Shown here: piece by piece, positions 30,699 through 42,547 of the stretch | Numbering within the stretch: the stretch's first letter is position 1 | Layout of the letters: each line of letters opens with the position of its first letter | Origin: Modicisalibacter coralii | GTDB taxonomy: Bacteria; Pseudomonadota; Gammaproteobacteria; Pseudomonadales; Halomonadaceae | Direction: 5' to 3' | DNA length: 64,000 nt | Assembly (NCBI RefSeq): GCF_004117855.1 | Contig: NZ_QWBW01000009.1 | Location: 51,171-115,170, forward strand | Position numbers and translations under genes: made by a program | Notes under the pieces: generated by a model | Seen by the model: only the letters and a program-made list of their open reading frames with translations | Databases searched by the model: none | What the model was told of the DNA's origin: nothing

Positions 30699-32294
30699 TC
30701 AGCCGTTAGGCCAGCTGTGAGCGTCGATTTCGATCAGGCAAGGTCCGTCGTCGGCACGCGTGGCGATTGCCGCGGCCAGCGCCCTCGGCGAGTCGACCCG
30801 GCTCGCCTGGCAGCCGAAGCCGGCAGCCAGGGTCTGGAAGTCCGGCGCCCGGAGATCGACGCCGCAGCGTGGTACCTCGTGGGCATCCATGTAGCGGCGG
30901 ATTTCCTCGTAGCCGGCGTTGTGCCAGAGCAGCACGACCACCGGCAGGCGTTCTTCGACGGCGGTGGCCAGCTCGCTCAGGGTGAACATCGCCCCGCCGT
31001 CGCCGACCAGCGCGACCACCGGCAGGTCGGGCCGGGCCAGGCTGGCGCCGAGTGCCGCGGGCAGGCCGTAGCCGAGGGTGCCGAAGCCGGTCGAGGCGTT
31101 GAAGTAGCGCCGCGGCTCGGGTTGGCTGACCAGGTGGTTGGCGGCGTAGACCGGGGCGGTGGAGTCGCCGACCAGCACCGCCTCCGGCAGTGCCTGGCGC
31201 AAGGTGTCGAACAGCGGCACGAAGGGCGCCAGGGCCGGATCGTCGGCCAGCGCCAGGGCCTCGAGCGTGCGTGTGGTACGGGCGACGCCGTCGCGGCTCA
31301 TGGGCTCTGGCACGAACGCCAGCAACTGGCGCAACGCGCCGGCCGCATCGCCCACCAGACCCAGGCTCGTGGCCTGGTTGCGCACCAGTTGCTGGGCGTC
31401 GATGTCGATGCGGATCAGCCGGCCGTCGAGCGTGAAGCCGTCATCGAACACCACGTCGTAGTCGGTCTCGCCGAGCTCGGTGCCCACGGCGAGGATCACG
31501 TCCGCCTCGCGGGCGAGTTCGCGCACCGCCGGCAGGGCGGCATTGGCGCCGAGATCCAGCGGATGGTCGCGGCCCAGCAGACCCTTGGCGTTGATGGTGG
31601 TGACGGTCGGCGCGTCGAGACGCTCGATCAGCGTCCGCGCGGCCTCGGGGGCGTCGACGCAGCCACCACCGAGCAGCACCAGCGGGCGCTCGGCCTCGCG
31701 CAGCCAACTGGCGGCCAGCGCCAGCCCCTGCGGGTCGACCGCCGGCGGATACAGGCGCGGGCCCGTCCAGTCGCGCGGCGTGGCGGCCGGCATGGCGAAC
31801 AGGTCGATGGGGATCTCGATGTGCACCGGTCCCGGGCGCGCCGAGTCGAATGTCGCGAACGCCCGGTCCAGTACCTCGGGCAGGGCGGCAGGGTCGAGCA
31901 GGGTATGGCTGAAGCGCGCCACCCCGGCGAGTGTCTGCTGCTGGCTGGGCAGTTCGTGCAGCCGTCCCTGGCCGCGACCCAGGGTGTCGCGGCGGTTGAC
32001 GCTGGAGATCACCAGCATCGGCACCGAGTCGGCGAGCGCCTGGCCCATGGCGGTGGCGATGTTGGTCATGCCCGGGCCGGTGATGATCAGGCATACCCCG
32101 GGCTTGCCGCTGGCGCGGGCGTAGCCGTCCGCCATGAAGCCCGCGCCCTGCTCGTGGCGTGGGGTGACGTGGCGCAGTGGCTGGCCGTCGAGCCCGCGAT
32201 AGAGCTCGACGGTGTGCACCCCGGGAATGCCGAAGACGGTGTCCACACCGTGGCGCTCGACCAGCAAGTGAATCAGCAGCTCGGCACAGGTCAT
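30699..32294 (-). CDS. aruI: Thiamine-diphosphate decarboxylase, probable 2-ketoarginine decarboxylase (AruI-like)
   Basis: A 531-residue ThDP enzyme of the acetolactate synthase superfamily. The catalytic glutamate is in RHEQGAGFMADGYAR and the ThDP/Mg motif is GDGGAMFTLSELA ... WHN. The N-terminal VFGIPGVHTVELYRGL is typical of 5-guanidino-2-oxopentanoate decarboxylases. It would convert 2-ketoarginine to 4-guanidinobutyraldehyde, matching the neighbouring dehydrogenase and guanidinobutyrase. The partner transaminase (aruH) is not in the window. ATG at 32294 is preferred; in-frame upstream starts to 32345 would overlap the yjiH-type gene. Confidence 0.85.
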   Translation of the reverse strand: MTCAELLIHLLVERHGVDTVFGIPGVHTVELYRGLDGQPLRHVTPRHEQGAGFMADGYARASGKPGVCLIITGPGMTNIATAMGQALADSVPMLVISSVNRRDTLGRGQGRLHELPSQQQTLAGVARFSHTLLDPAALPEVLDRAFATFDSARPGPVHIEIPIDLFAMPAATPRDWTGPRLYPPAVDPQGLALAASWLREAERPLVLLGGGCVDAPEAARTLIERLDAPTVTTINAKGLLGRDHPLDLGANAALPAVRELAREADVILAVGTELGETDYDVVFDDGFTLDGRLIRIDIDAQQLVRNQATSLGLVGDAAGALRQLLAFVPEPMSRDGVARTTRTLEALALADDPALAPFVPLFDTLRQALPEAVLVGDSTAPVYAANHLVSQPEPRRYFNASTGFGTLGYGLPAALGASLARPDLPVVALVGDGGAMFTLSELATAVEERLPVVVLLWHNAGYEEIRRYMDAHEVPRCGVDLRAPDFQTLAAGFGCQASRVDSPRALAAAIATRADDGPCLIEIDAHSWPNG

Positions 32295-32337
32295 GGGCGT
32301 TTCTCTCTCGTCTCTCTCGCGATTCATGGGCATCGAC

Positions 32338-33717
32338 TCAAGCAACCAGCCAGTGGCCCATGACCACGATGATCGGCAGGGTGATGGCGGTGCGCAGCAG
32401 GAAGATGGTCACCAGTTCCCACAACTTGAGCGGGATCTTCGATTTCAGCAGCAGGGCGCCGATCTCGGACATGTAGATCAACTGGGTCAGCGACAGGCAG
32501 GCGATCACGAAGCGGGTCAGCTCGCTTTCGATGTCGCTGGCCAGTACCGCCGGCAGGAACATGTCGGCGAAGCCCACCAGGGTCGCGGGAGCGGCGGCCT
32601 CGGCCTCGGGGATCCGCATCCATTCCAGGATCGGCACCATGGGCGTGGCGAGCCAGGTGAACAGCGGTGTGAACTCGGCGAGCATCAGCGCCACCGTGCC
32701 GATGGCGATCACCAGCGGCAGCAGGCCGAGGAAGATGTCGGCGACGTTGAACAGCGCGAAGCGTGCCAGCTTGAGCGGCCCCGGAGCGGTCTCGGCGCGG
32801 GCCACGGCCATGCCCAGGCTGTAGCGCAGCAGGTTCTGGTCGCCGGTGTTCTCCTCGGCGATTCGGCAGCCCACCGGCTCGTAATAGCTGTTCGGCTTGC
32901 GCGACAGCGGCGGCAGGCGCGGCACGATCACCGCGGCCACCAGGCCGGCGACCACCACCGTCAGGTAGAAGGGTACGAAGAGGTGGTTGATGCCGATGAA
33001 ACTGGTCACCAGCAGGGCGAAGGCAATCGACACGATGGAGAAGTTGGTGGCGATTGCCGAGGCCTCGCGGCAGTTGTAGAAGCCCTGTTCGTACTGCTGG
33101 GTGGTGATCAGCACGCCCACGGTGCCCGAGCCCATCCAGGAGGCGGTGGCGTCGATGGCGCTGCGTCCCGGCAGGCCGAAGATGCGGCGGAAGGGCGTGC
33201 GCACCAGGCTGCCGATGAATTCCATGAAGCCGAAGTCGACCAGCAAGGGCAGCAGGATGGCGGCGAAGAAGAAGAAGGTCAGCAGCACCGGGGCCAGGTC
33301 ATTGAGCATCACGCCGCCGGTAAAGGACGCGGTGACCACCTCGGGACCGACCTGGAAGTAGGTCATCAGTGCGAAGATCGCGCCGAGGGCGCGCATGGCT
33401 ACCCACAACGGGGCGACGTCGAACAGCTCGTGCAGGGCGCCTTCACGGGCCCAGCCCGGGTTGGCGAGCTTGACCACCAGCGTCAGCACGATGGACAGGC
33501 ACAGCACCGCCACGGCGATGGGTGGCAGGGCCTCGCCGAGCAGCGCCTTGAGGCCGTCGGCCATCAGGCCCATGCCGATGTTGATGGTGTCGCCGGTGGA
33601 GAAGGGCACCAGGAACAGGCCGATGCCGAGCAGCGAGGGAATCAGGAATTTCAGCAGACCGGCGCGACTCAGCGGCGCGGCCTGGGTGGCGAGGGTCGTT
33701 TCGATGGAATCGGCCAT
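32338..33717 (-). CDS. YjiH-family polytopic membrane protein, probable transporter
   Basis: A 459-residue inner-membrane protein with about ten or more hydrophobic helices and a nucleoside-recognition (Gate-like) pattern, for example SAIDATASWMGSGTVGVLITTQQYEQGFY. YjiH-family proteins are poorly characterised. Its place between guanidinobutyrase and the AruI-like decarboxylase suggests uptake of arginine or another guanidino compound. Spacing (66 bases before, 43 after) fits a single operon. Confidence 0.82.
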   Translation of the reverse strand: MADSIETTLATQAAPLSRAGLLKFLIPSLLGIGLFLVPFSTGDTINIGMGLMADGLKALLGEALPPIAVAVLCLSIVLTLVVKLANPGWAREGALHELFDVAPLWVAMRALGAIFALMTYFQVGPEVVTASFTGGVMLNDLAPVLLTFFFFAAILLPLLVDFGFMEFIGSLVRTPFRRIFGLPGRSAIDATASWMGSGTVGVLITTQQYEQGFYNCREASAIATNFSIVSIAFALLVTSFIGINHLFVPFYLTVVVAGLVAAVIVPRLPPLSRKPNSYYEPVGCRIAEENTGDQNLLRYSLGMAVARAETAPGPLKLARFALFNVADIFLGLLPLVIAIGTVALMLAEFTPLFTWLATPMVPILEWMRIPEAEAAAPATLVGFADMFLPAVLASDIESELTRFVIACLSLTQLIYMSEIGALLLKSKIPLKLWELVTIFLLRTAITLPIIVVMGHWLVA

Positions 33718-33783
33718 GAGAGGGCTCTATTGGTCTTGTAATGGGGTTGGCCCGACCCTCGAGGAGCCGGGCGACGTTGCGAA

Positions 33784-34740
33784 TCAGTCGCGGTGTTCCA
33801 CGCCGGGCAGCACGCAAAGCATCTCGTAGAGCAGGGTGGCGCCCATCAGCGCGGTATTGCCGCTGGGGTCGTAGGGCGGCGAGACCTCCACCAGATCGCC
33901 GCCGACCACGTTGAGACCGGCCGCGCCGCGCACGATCTCCAGGCCCTGGGCGGCGGTGAGTCCCCCCATCTCGACGGTGCCGGTGCCCGGCGCCACCGAG
34001 GGGTCGAGGCCGTCGATGTCGAAGGAGATGTACACCGGGGCGTTACCCATTCTCTCGCGGACCTCGGCCATCAGCGGCGCCAGTGACTGGTACCAGCACT
34101 GTTCGGCGGTCACCACACGAAAGCCCTGGTCGCGACACCAGTCGAAGTCGTCGGCGGCGTAGCCGGTGCCGCGCAGACCGATCTGGACGACCCGCTGGCT
34201 GTCGAGCAGCCCCTCTTCCTGGGCGCGACGGAACGGACAGCCGTGGGCGACCTCCTCGCCGAACATGTGCTCGTTGACATCGGCATGGGCGTCGATGTGG
34301 ATCAGTCCCACCGGGCCGTGCCTGGCGGCGATGGCGCGCAGGATCGGCCAGGTCAGGGTGTGGTCGCCGCCAAGCGTCAGCGGCACGCAGCCTTGGGCCA
34401 GCACGTCGTCGTAGAAGCGCGTGATGATGTCGAGATTCTTCGGCAGGTTGAAGGTGTTGATCGGCACGTCGCCGAGGTCCGCCACCTGCAGGCTGTCGAA
34501 GGGCGCGGCGCGGGTCGCCATGTTGTAGGGCCGCAGCATGCGCGACTCGTCGCGGATCTGGCGCGGGCCGAGGCGGGTACCCGGGCGGTTGGAGGTGCCG
34601 ATGTCCATGGGGATGCCGATGAAGGCGGCATCCAGGCCGCTGGCATCGGTCTGGGTGGGCAGGCGCATCATGGTCGCCGGACCGCCGAAGCGGGGCATCT
34701 CGTTGCCGCCCAGCGGCTGGTTGAAGGATGAGTCGCTCAC
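33784..34740 (-). CDS. gbuA: Guanidinobutyrase/agmatinase-family ureohydrolase
   Basis: A 318-residue ureohydrolase splitting a guanidino group to urea. The binuclear manganese motifs are GGDHTLTWPI, IHIDAHADVNEH and SFDIDGLDPSVAPGTGT. NQPLGGNEMPRFGG near the start and the overall length resemble Pseudomonas GbuA (4-guanidinobutyrase); GpuA-like 3-guanidinopropionase is the main alternative. The start is GTG at 34740, with AGGAGA 4 bases upstream; a longer frame reads through the sigma-54 promoter. First gene of the operon. Confidence 0.88.
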   Translation of the reverse strand: MSDSSFNQPLGGNEMPRFGGPATMMRLPTQTDASGLDAAFIGIPMDIGTSNRPGTRLGPRQIRDESRMLRPYNMATRAAPFDSLQVADLGDVPINTFNLPKNLDIITRFYDDVLAQGCVPLTLGGDHTLTWPILRAIAARHGPVGLIHIDAHADVNEHMFGEEVAHGCPFRRAQEEGLLDSQRVVQIGLRGTGYAADDFDWCRDQGFRVVTAEQCWYQSLAPLMAEVRERMGNAPVYISFDIDGLDPSVAPGTGTVEMGGLTAAQGLEIVRGAAGLNVVGGDLVEVSPPYDPSGNTALMGATLLYEMLCVLPGVEHRD

Positions 34741-34781
34741 GCGGTCTCCTGATTCGCGAATGAGTGGATCACCTTCCCTGG

Positions 34782-34797
34782 AGCAGGAAGCGTGCCA
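34782..34797 (-). promoter_or_regulatory. Sigma-54 promoter of the guanidino-catabolism operon
   Basis: Minus strand TGGCACG-CTTC-CTGCT matches the sigma-54 consensus TGGCACG-N4-TTGCW with a single mismatch and the invariant GG/GC pair at correct spacing. It lies about 40 bases upstream of gbuA and faces the divergent sigma-54 activator gene. Confidence 0.85.
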
Positions 34798-34871
34798 ATT
34801 CGTAATGAACTGTTTTCGAAGGCTTTCAGAGATCAGGGCGATGCGTTTTTGAATCAACTGATGGCGTCGGG

Positions 34872-34899
34872 TGATACGCTCATGAATCATTGATACGCT
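34872..34899. promoter_or_regulatory. Putative activator-binding direct repeats
   Basis: TGATACGCT occurs twice, 19 bases apart (34872-34880 and 34891-34899), 75-100 bases upstream of the sigma-54 -24 box. That is a typical enhancer distance. Flanking GGTGAT and ATCACC add partial dyad symmetry. The sites also overlap the region from which the divergent regulator must be transcribed. Confidence 0.5.
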
Positions 34900-34914
34900 G
34901 TTGCATCACCCGCG

Positions 34915-36255
34915 ATGCAGCGAGCCGCCATGACCGACATCGACCGCGCGATCCTCGATACCATCGTCGAGACCGCCCACGACCACTTCTTCATCGTCGA
35001 TGCCGGCGGGGGGATCCTCGACGTCAGCCCGGGCAGTGCCGCCGTCTACGGTCTGAGCCGCGAGGAACTTCGCGCCAGTACCGTTCAGCAACTGGTCGAA
35101 CGCGGCGTCCTGCGCCCTTCGGTGACCCTCGAGGTACTGCGTACCGGGCGGCCGGCGCAACTGATGCAGCAGACCGAGACCGGCCGACGGGTCGTCGCCG
35201 AAGCCTATCCGGTGTTCGTCGACGGCGAGCTGGTGCGGGTGGTCTCGCGGTCGATGGATCTTACCGACCTGCAGTTGCTGCAGGACGAGTACAGCCTGCT
35301 CCAGCAGCGCTTCAGCGATCACCTGAAGCGCGGCGCGGGCACGTCGCTGGACGATGCGCTCGACCTCGACACGCTCGAGGTGCGCAGCGCGGTGATGCGC
35401 GAGATCGCCTTGCTGCTCAAGCGCGTGGCGCCCACCGATGCCACGGTGCTGATGCTCGGCGAGTCGGGGGTGGGCAAGACCGCCTTCGCCCGACAGCTCC
35501 ACCGCTGGAGTCAGCGCGGCGAGGGGCCCTTCATCGACGTCAACTGCGCGGCGATCCCCGAGGCGCTGTTCGAATCCGAGATGTTCGGCTACCAGCCCGG
35601 TGCCTTCAGCGGCGCGGCGCGTCAGGTGCAGACCAAGCTGCTCAAGGTGATCCAGGACGGCCGCCTGACGCGCCTCGGCGATGTCCAGTCACGGCGGGTC
35701 GACTTCCGCCTGGTGGTGGCCACCAACCAGGATCTGGAAGCGCGGGTGGCGAGCGGTGACTTCCGGCTCGATCTCTACTATCGGCTCAACGTCATCCCGG
35801 TGACCCTGCCGCCGCTGCGCGAGCGTCGCGAGGACATCCCGGCGCTGGTCGAGCGCTGCCTGGGCCACCTCAACCAGCGCTATGCGCGCACCAAGGTGTT
35901 GCACCCGACGGCCTGGACGACGCTGATGGACAATGAGTGGGCGGGCAACGTGCGCGAGCTGGAGAACTGGCTGGAGCGTGCCTGGCTGGCGTCGCCGGGC
36001 GACGTGATCGGCGCCCCCGGCGATCGCGAACCCGAGGCGCCGGGGGTGGCGGTGGAACCGAGCCGCGAGGTCGGGGGCGCTTGCCTGGCCGAGGGCGAAA
36101 CGCTCGGGCAGGCGATGGCCACCCACGAACGGCGGATACTCGCCGCGCAGTGCGCGTCGGGCGAGAGTACCTACGCCATCGCCCGCCGCCTGGGAATCAG
36201 TCAGCCCAGCGTGGTGCGCAAGTTGCGCAAGCACGGCCTGCGCTGCGGCGGGTAG
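34915..36255 (+). CDS. Sigma-54-dependent regulator lacking the Walker B segment
   Basis: A 446-residue RocR-like regulator: an N-terminal PAS domain (about 8-115), a AAA+ domain and a C-terminal Fis/TyrR-type helix-turn-helix (TYAIARRLGISQPSVVRKLRK). Walker A is GESGVGKT at 182-189 and the sigma-contact loop is GAFSGA at 229-234. Immediately after GAFSGAARQ the sequence resumes at VQTKLLKVIQDG. About 24 residues, including the Walker B GTLFLDE motif, are missing in frame. Sensor I, arginine finger (FRLDLYYRLN) and NEWAGNVREL remain. ATP hydrolysis should fail. ATG at 34930 is an alternative start. Confidence 0.9.
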   Translation: MQRAAMTDIDRAILDTIVETAHDHFFIVDAGGGILDVSPGSAAVYGLSREELRASTVQQLVERGVLRPSVTLEVLRTGRPAQLMQQTETGRRVVAEAYPVFVDGELVRVVSRSMDLTDLQLLQDEYSLLQQRFSDHLKRGAGTSLDDALDLDTLEVRSAVMREIALLLKRVAPTDATVLMLGESGVGKTAFARQLHRWSQRGEGPFIDVNCAAIPEALFESEMFGYQPGAFSGAARQVQTKLLKVIQDGRLTRLGDVQSRRVDFRLVVATNQDLEARVASGDFRLDLYYRLNVIPVTLPPLRERREDIPALVERCLGHLNQRYARTKVLHPTAWTTLMDNEWAGNVRELENWLERAWLASPGDVIGAPGDREPEAPGVAVEPSREVGGACLAEGETLGQAMATHERRILAAQCASGESTYAIARRLGISQPSVVRKLRKHGLRCGG

Positions 36256-36268
36256 CGTGTTCGAAACG

Positions 36269-36296
36269 ACGACACCCCGCCGAAGCGGGGTGTCGT
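36269..36296. terminator. Hairpin between convergent regulator gene and secF
   Basis: Perfect 12-base stem ACGACACCCCGC/GCGGGGTGTCGT with a CGAA tetraloop. It sits 13 bases after the regulator stop. T-runs are weak on both strands, so termination may be inefficient. Confidence 0.5.
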
Positions 36297-36320
36297 GAGC
36301 CGGGGGGCGGTGCGAGTCGC

Positions 36321-37244
36321 TCAGGGCAGTTCGTCCGCCTCGGCGTTCTCCTTCTTGGCCGGGATCAGGTCCTCGCGGCGGAGCTTGAGGCCGATCAGCA
36401 GTGCCGAGGCCACGTAGACCGACGAGTAGGTGCCGATCCCCACGCCGACCATCAGCGCCAGGGCGAAGTTGTGGATCATGTCGCCGCCCAGCAGCAGCAG
36501 CGCCAGCAGCACCAGCAGGGTGGTGCCGGACGTGGCGAGCGTACGCGCCAGGGTCTGGTTGATGGCGTCGTTGAAGATCGCCGCCATGTCGTCGGTACGC
36601 GACTTGCGGATGTTCTCGCGGATGCGGTCGTAGACGATGATGGTGTCGTTGAGCGAGTAACCGATCACCGCCAGCACCGCCGCCAGCACCGTCAGGTCGA
36701 AGTCGATCTGGAACAGCGAGAACACGCCGAGCACGATGACCACGTCGTGGACCAGGGCGAGCAGGGCACCCAGCGAGAACTTGTACTGGAAGCGCAGTGC
36801 CACGTAGAGCATCACCACGCCCAGTGCCACCAGCATGCCCAGACCGCTCTGGTCGCGTAGCTGGTCGCCCACCTGGGCGCCGACGAACTCGGCGCGCACC
36901 AGGCTGACGTTGCCGCCGGCCTGGGCGAGCACGCTGGTGACCTGATTGCCGACGCCGGGGTCGAAGGCCTGCTGCAGGCGCACCAGCACGTCTGTGGGGG
37001 CGCCGAACGTCTGCACCGAGACGTTGCTGAAGCCGGCGCTCTCCAGTGTCTGACGCACCGCCTCGAGGGCCGGGGCCGTGGCGTAGCGCACCTCGACCAG
37101 GGTGCCGCCGGTGAAGTCGAGCCCCAGGTTGAGCTGCTGGAACAGCAGCGAGACGATCGAGATCAGCAGCAGCGCTCCGGAGAAGTAGAACGCCAGATGG
37201 CGCTTACCCATGAAGTCGAGCTGTCGATTGACGAGAGATTTCAT
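36321..37244 (-). CDS. secF: Protein translocase subunit SecF
   Basis: A 307-residue inner-membrane protein with six predicted TM helices and a periplasmic domain after TM1, partner of SecD in proton-driven protein export. Family features are LDFTGGTLVEVRY and VVIGYSLNDTIIVYDRIREN. ATG at 37244 has AGAGG 5 bases upstream; a GTG two codons earlier is less well placed. It follows secD by 9 bases. Confidence 0.96.
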   Translation of the reverse strand: MKSLVNRQLDFMGKRHLAFYFSGALLLISIVSLLFQQLNLGLDFTGGTLVEVRYATAPALEAVRQTLESAGFSNVSVQTFGAPTDVLVRLQQAFDPGVGNQVTSVLAQAGGNVSLVRAEFVGAQVGDQLRDQSGLGMLVALGVVMLYVALRFQYKFSLGALLALVHDVVIVLGVFSLFQIDFDLTVLAAVLAVIGYSLNDTIIVYDRIRENIRKSRTDDMAAIFNDAINQTLARTLATSGTTLLVLLALLLLGGDMIHNFALALMVGVGIGTYSSVYVASALLIGLKLRREDLIPAKKENAEADELP

Positions 37245-37253
37245 GGCCACCTC

Positions 37254-39104
<1,851 letters not shown>

Positions 39105-39171
39105 GGAAGCCCTGTCCTTGTTGCTGACGCGGAAAGAACGCTGCCGGCTGGGGCCGGCAGCGTGAGGGGAA

Positions 39172-39510
39172 TCAGAGAGACTTCAGGGTGCCCTTGGGCA
39201 GCACGGCCGCCACGGCGTTCTTCTGCACGTTGACCTCGGTGCCCTCGGCGATCTCCAGCGTGAGGAATTCCTCGTTCACCTTGGTGACACGCCCCACCAG
39301 GCCGCCGCCGATGACGATCTCGTCCCCCTTGGCCAGGTTGCTGATCAGCTTCTTGTGCTCCTTGGCGCGCTTGGACTGCGGACGCCACAGCAGGAAGTAG
39401 AAGATCAGCACGAAGCCGACCAGCATGACGATCTGCGCGATGCCGCCACCCGCGGCGCCACCGCCACCCGCGGCCTGAGCCTGGGCCTGGGGGATGAGGA
39501 AATCCAGCAT
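39172..39510 (-). CDS. yajC: Preprotein translocase subunit YajC
   Basis: A 112-residue single-pass inner-membrane protein. The Ala/Gly-rich N-terminus is followed by a TM helix (about 24-43) and FYFLLWRPQSKRAKEHKKLISNL. A small beta domain follows with GDEIVIGGGLVGRV. YajC binds SecDF. It lies 67 bases before secD. Confidence 0.96.
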   Translation of the reverse strand: MLDFLIPQAQAQAAGGGGAAGGGIAQIVMLVGFVLIFYFLLWRPQSKRAKEHKKLISNLAKGDEIVIGGGLVGRVTKVNEEFLTLEIAEGTEVNVQKNAVAAVLPKGTLKSL

Positions 39511-39599
39511 GGGTTGTTGTCTCCCGGAAGGTTACAGAGGTTGCAAATGCCGGGCCGAGGTTGGCCCTCGGCCGCAGAAAGGGGGTCTCGTGGCCGGCT

Positions 39600-40787
<1,188 letters not shown>

Positions 40788-41825
40788 TCAGGGCTGGCGT
40801 GTCAAAAACATGGCGTCGCCGTAGCTGAAGAAGCGGTAGCGCGTCGCGACCGCCTCGCGATAGGCGTGCATCACCGTGTCGTGGCCGGCGAACGACGCCA
40901 CCAGCATTACCAGCGTCGATTCCGGCAGGTGGAAGTTGGTCACCAGGGCATCGACGCAGCGCCATGGATAGCCCGGGTAGATGAAGATGTCGGTCTCGCC
41001 GCGAAACGGCGCGATCGTGCCGTCGTCGCTCGCCGCGCTGGCGCTCTCCAGGCAGCGCACGCTGGTGGTGCCCACCGCCACCACCCGGTTGCCGCGGGCA
41101 TGGGCGGCGCGTACCTGCGCGCAGACCGTCTCGTCGACCTCGATCCATTCGCTGTGCATGACGTGCTCGCGGATGTCGTCGACGCGCACCGGCTGAAAGG
41201 TCCCGGCCCCCACGTGCAGCGTGACGAAGGCCGACTCGATGCCTTTGTCGCGCATCGCCTCGAGCAGCGGCTCATCGAAGTGCAGCCCGGCGGTGGGCGC
41301 GGCGACCGCGCCGTCGCGGCGGGCGTAGACGGTCTGGTAGCGCTCGCGGTCGGCCAGTTCGTCCTCGCGGGTGATGTAGGGCGGCAGCGGCATGTGGCCA
41401 TGACGCTCGAGCAGCTCGATGAGCGGCGTCTCGCCGAGAAAGCGCAGCTCGAACAGCGCCTCCTGACGGCCCTCGACGACCGCGCGCACGTCGCCCTCGA
41501 AGATCAGTTCGGTGCCGGGCTTGGGCGACTTGCTGGCGCGGATGTGGGCCAGCCCGCGATGGGCGTCCAGCGGGCGCTCGAGCAGCATCTCGACGCGCCC
41601 GCCGCTGGCCTTCTGGCCATGCAGGCGGGCCGGAATCACCCGGGTGTCGTTGAACACCACCAGATCGCCCGGATCGAGCAGTGTCAGCAGGTCGGGAAAG
41701 CGCCGATGGGCCAGCTCGCCGCTCGCCCCGTCGACGCACAGCAGCCGGCAATCGCTGCGCTGCTCGCTGGGATACCGCGCGATCAAATCCTCGGGAAGCT
41801 CGTAATGAAAGTCGGCACGCTGCAT
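40788..41825 (-). CDS. queA: S-adenosylmethionine:tRNA ribosyltransferase-isomerase QueA
   Basis: A 345-residue enzyme transferring the ribosyl part of AdoMet to preQ1-tRNA to give epoxyqueuosine. Diagnostic stretches are [38 protein letters not shown] and [11 protein letters not shown] ... [14 protein letters not shown]. First gene of the queA-tgt-yajC-secDF group. It is divergent from the tRNA-Leu gene. Confidence 0.96.
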   Translation of the reverse strand: MQRADFHYELPEDLIARYPSEQRSDCRLLCVDGASGELAHRRFPDLLTLLDPGDLVVFNDTRVIPARLHGQKASGGRVEMLLERPLDAHRGLAHIRASKSPKPGTELIFEGDVRAVVEGRQEALFELRFLGETPLIELLERHGHMPLPPYITREDELADRERYQTVYARRDGAVAAPTAGLHFDEPLLEAMRDKGIESAFVTLHVGAGTFQPVRVDDIREHVMHSEWIEVDETVCAQVRAAHARGNRVVAVGTTSVRCLESASAASDDGTIAPFRGETDIFIYPGYPWRCVDALVTNFHLPESTLVMLVASFAGHDTVMHAYREAVATRYRFFSYGDAMFLTRQP

Positions 41826-41941
41826 GGATCAAGAACCGCCAGGCCAGTGGATATCGAATCGGGGGTCAACGGATGCTCGGGTGGACCGTTTGGACAGGGC
41901 GCCCATGATAGCCGAGGCGGGCCTCGAAGTCAGGAGCGCCA

Positions 41942-41969
41942 TTGACGCGCTGACGAAGCCCCGTATAAT
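41942..41969 (+). promoter_or_regulatory. Promoter of tRNA-Leu
   Basis: -35 TTGACG, 16-base spacer, perfect -10 TATAAT. The tRNA begins 11 bases after the -10 box. Confidence 0.85.
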
Positions 41970-41980
41970 GCGATCCCGCT

Positions 41981-42067
41981 GCCGGCGTGGCGGAATTGGT
42001 AGACGCAGCGGATTCAAAATCCGCCGCTGGAGACAGTGTGTCGGTTCGAGTCCGACCGCCGGCACCA
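41981..42067 (+). tRNA. tRNA-Leu (anticodon CAA)
   Basis: An 87-base class II tRNA with encoded CCA. The acceptor stem is GCCGGCG/CGCCGGC and the anticodon stem is GCGGA/TCCGC. The loop TTCAAAA gives CAA, and a long variable arm is followed by T-loop GGTTCGAGTCC. Its 3' part, from the anticodon loop onward, is repeated exactly at 43400-43453, marking the integration site of a small element. Confidence 0.97.
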
Positions 42068-42068
42068 C
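42015..42068 (+). repeat. Left attachment repeat (inside tRNA-Leu)
   Basis: 54 bases from the anticodon loop CAAAATCC to the base after CCA, identical to 43400-43453. Confidence 0.9.
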
Positions 42069-42070
42069 GA

Positions 42071-42106
42071 AATCAAGCACTTAGCGGTTCCTTCCTTGGC
42101 TTGATT
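42071..42106. terminator. Hairpin just downstream of tRNA-Leu
   Basis: AATCAAGC pairs with GCTTGATT over a 20-base loop directly after the left attachment repeat. It could act as a transcript-ending stem for the tRNA or the integrase remnant, or be an integrase arm-type site. Confidence 0.35.
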
Positions 42107-42114
42107 ATTCGACC

Positions 42115-42350
42115 TTACCCCTCAGTGTCCACAAAGTGTCCACGGCACTTTCCGATCCTCGGTGCGTACTTGATCGCGTCCGCGAGATGGTCGGGGGACA
42201 GGTGCGCGTAGCGCATGGTCATCGTAATGGGTCTGATGCCCCAGTATCTTTTGCAGCGTGAGCACGTCACCGCCGTTCATCATGTGTAAGCTCGCGCTGT
42301 ATTCGGCACAGCCTCGCGGCAACTTTGGCACCGGGAACCATCGTAAGCGG
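42115..42350 (-). pseudogene. Tyrosine integrase, C-terminal remnant with frameshift
   Basis: Reading on the minus strand, one frame gives SLHMMNGGDVLTLQKILGHQ. After a one-base insertion near 42228-42232, another frame continues with ITMTMRYAHLSPDHLADAI and ends at a stop at 42115. Together these form the end of a phage-type integrase, with the LGH motif and the catalytic tyrosine in RYAHL. The N-terminal catalytic Arg region is not recognisable upstream. It is certainly inactive. Confidence 0.8.
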
Positions 42351-42547
42351 TCCACGAACCCACACCTTTTGCGGCCTGAGTTAGACCGCCAACGATTTCA
42401 AAGTGAAGTGCGCGTTGGAACTCGATGCCCCGAGTCATGAAAGGCCCGATCGTATGAAGCGAGATTGCATCTTGAACCAAGCCTGCGAGGTGGCAGGCGT
42501 TCGTCTAGAGCGGATGAAGATCAATTACGCCGAGAAGCGCATCGAGA
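42351..42547. other. Unassigned part of the element
   Basis: Between the integrase remnant and the antitoxin gene I see only degraded sequence. It may be further eroded integrase coding DNA, but no motif can be named. Confidence 0.4.

Noticed and set aside
30288-32363. Very long plus-strand open frame
   Set aside because: It is antisense to the AruI-like and aldehyde dehydrogenase genes; GC-rich codon bias leaves few stops on the opposite strand. The composition is that of a shadow.
41829-42080. Minus-strand open frame beginning MLDFVVPAVGLEPTH
   Set aside because: It lies antisense across tRNA-Leu and has the same artefact character.
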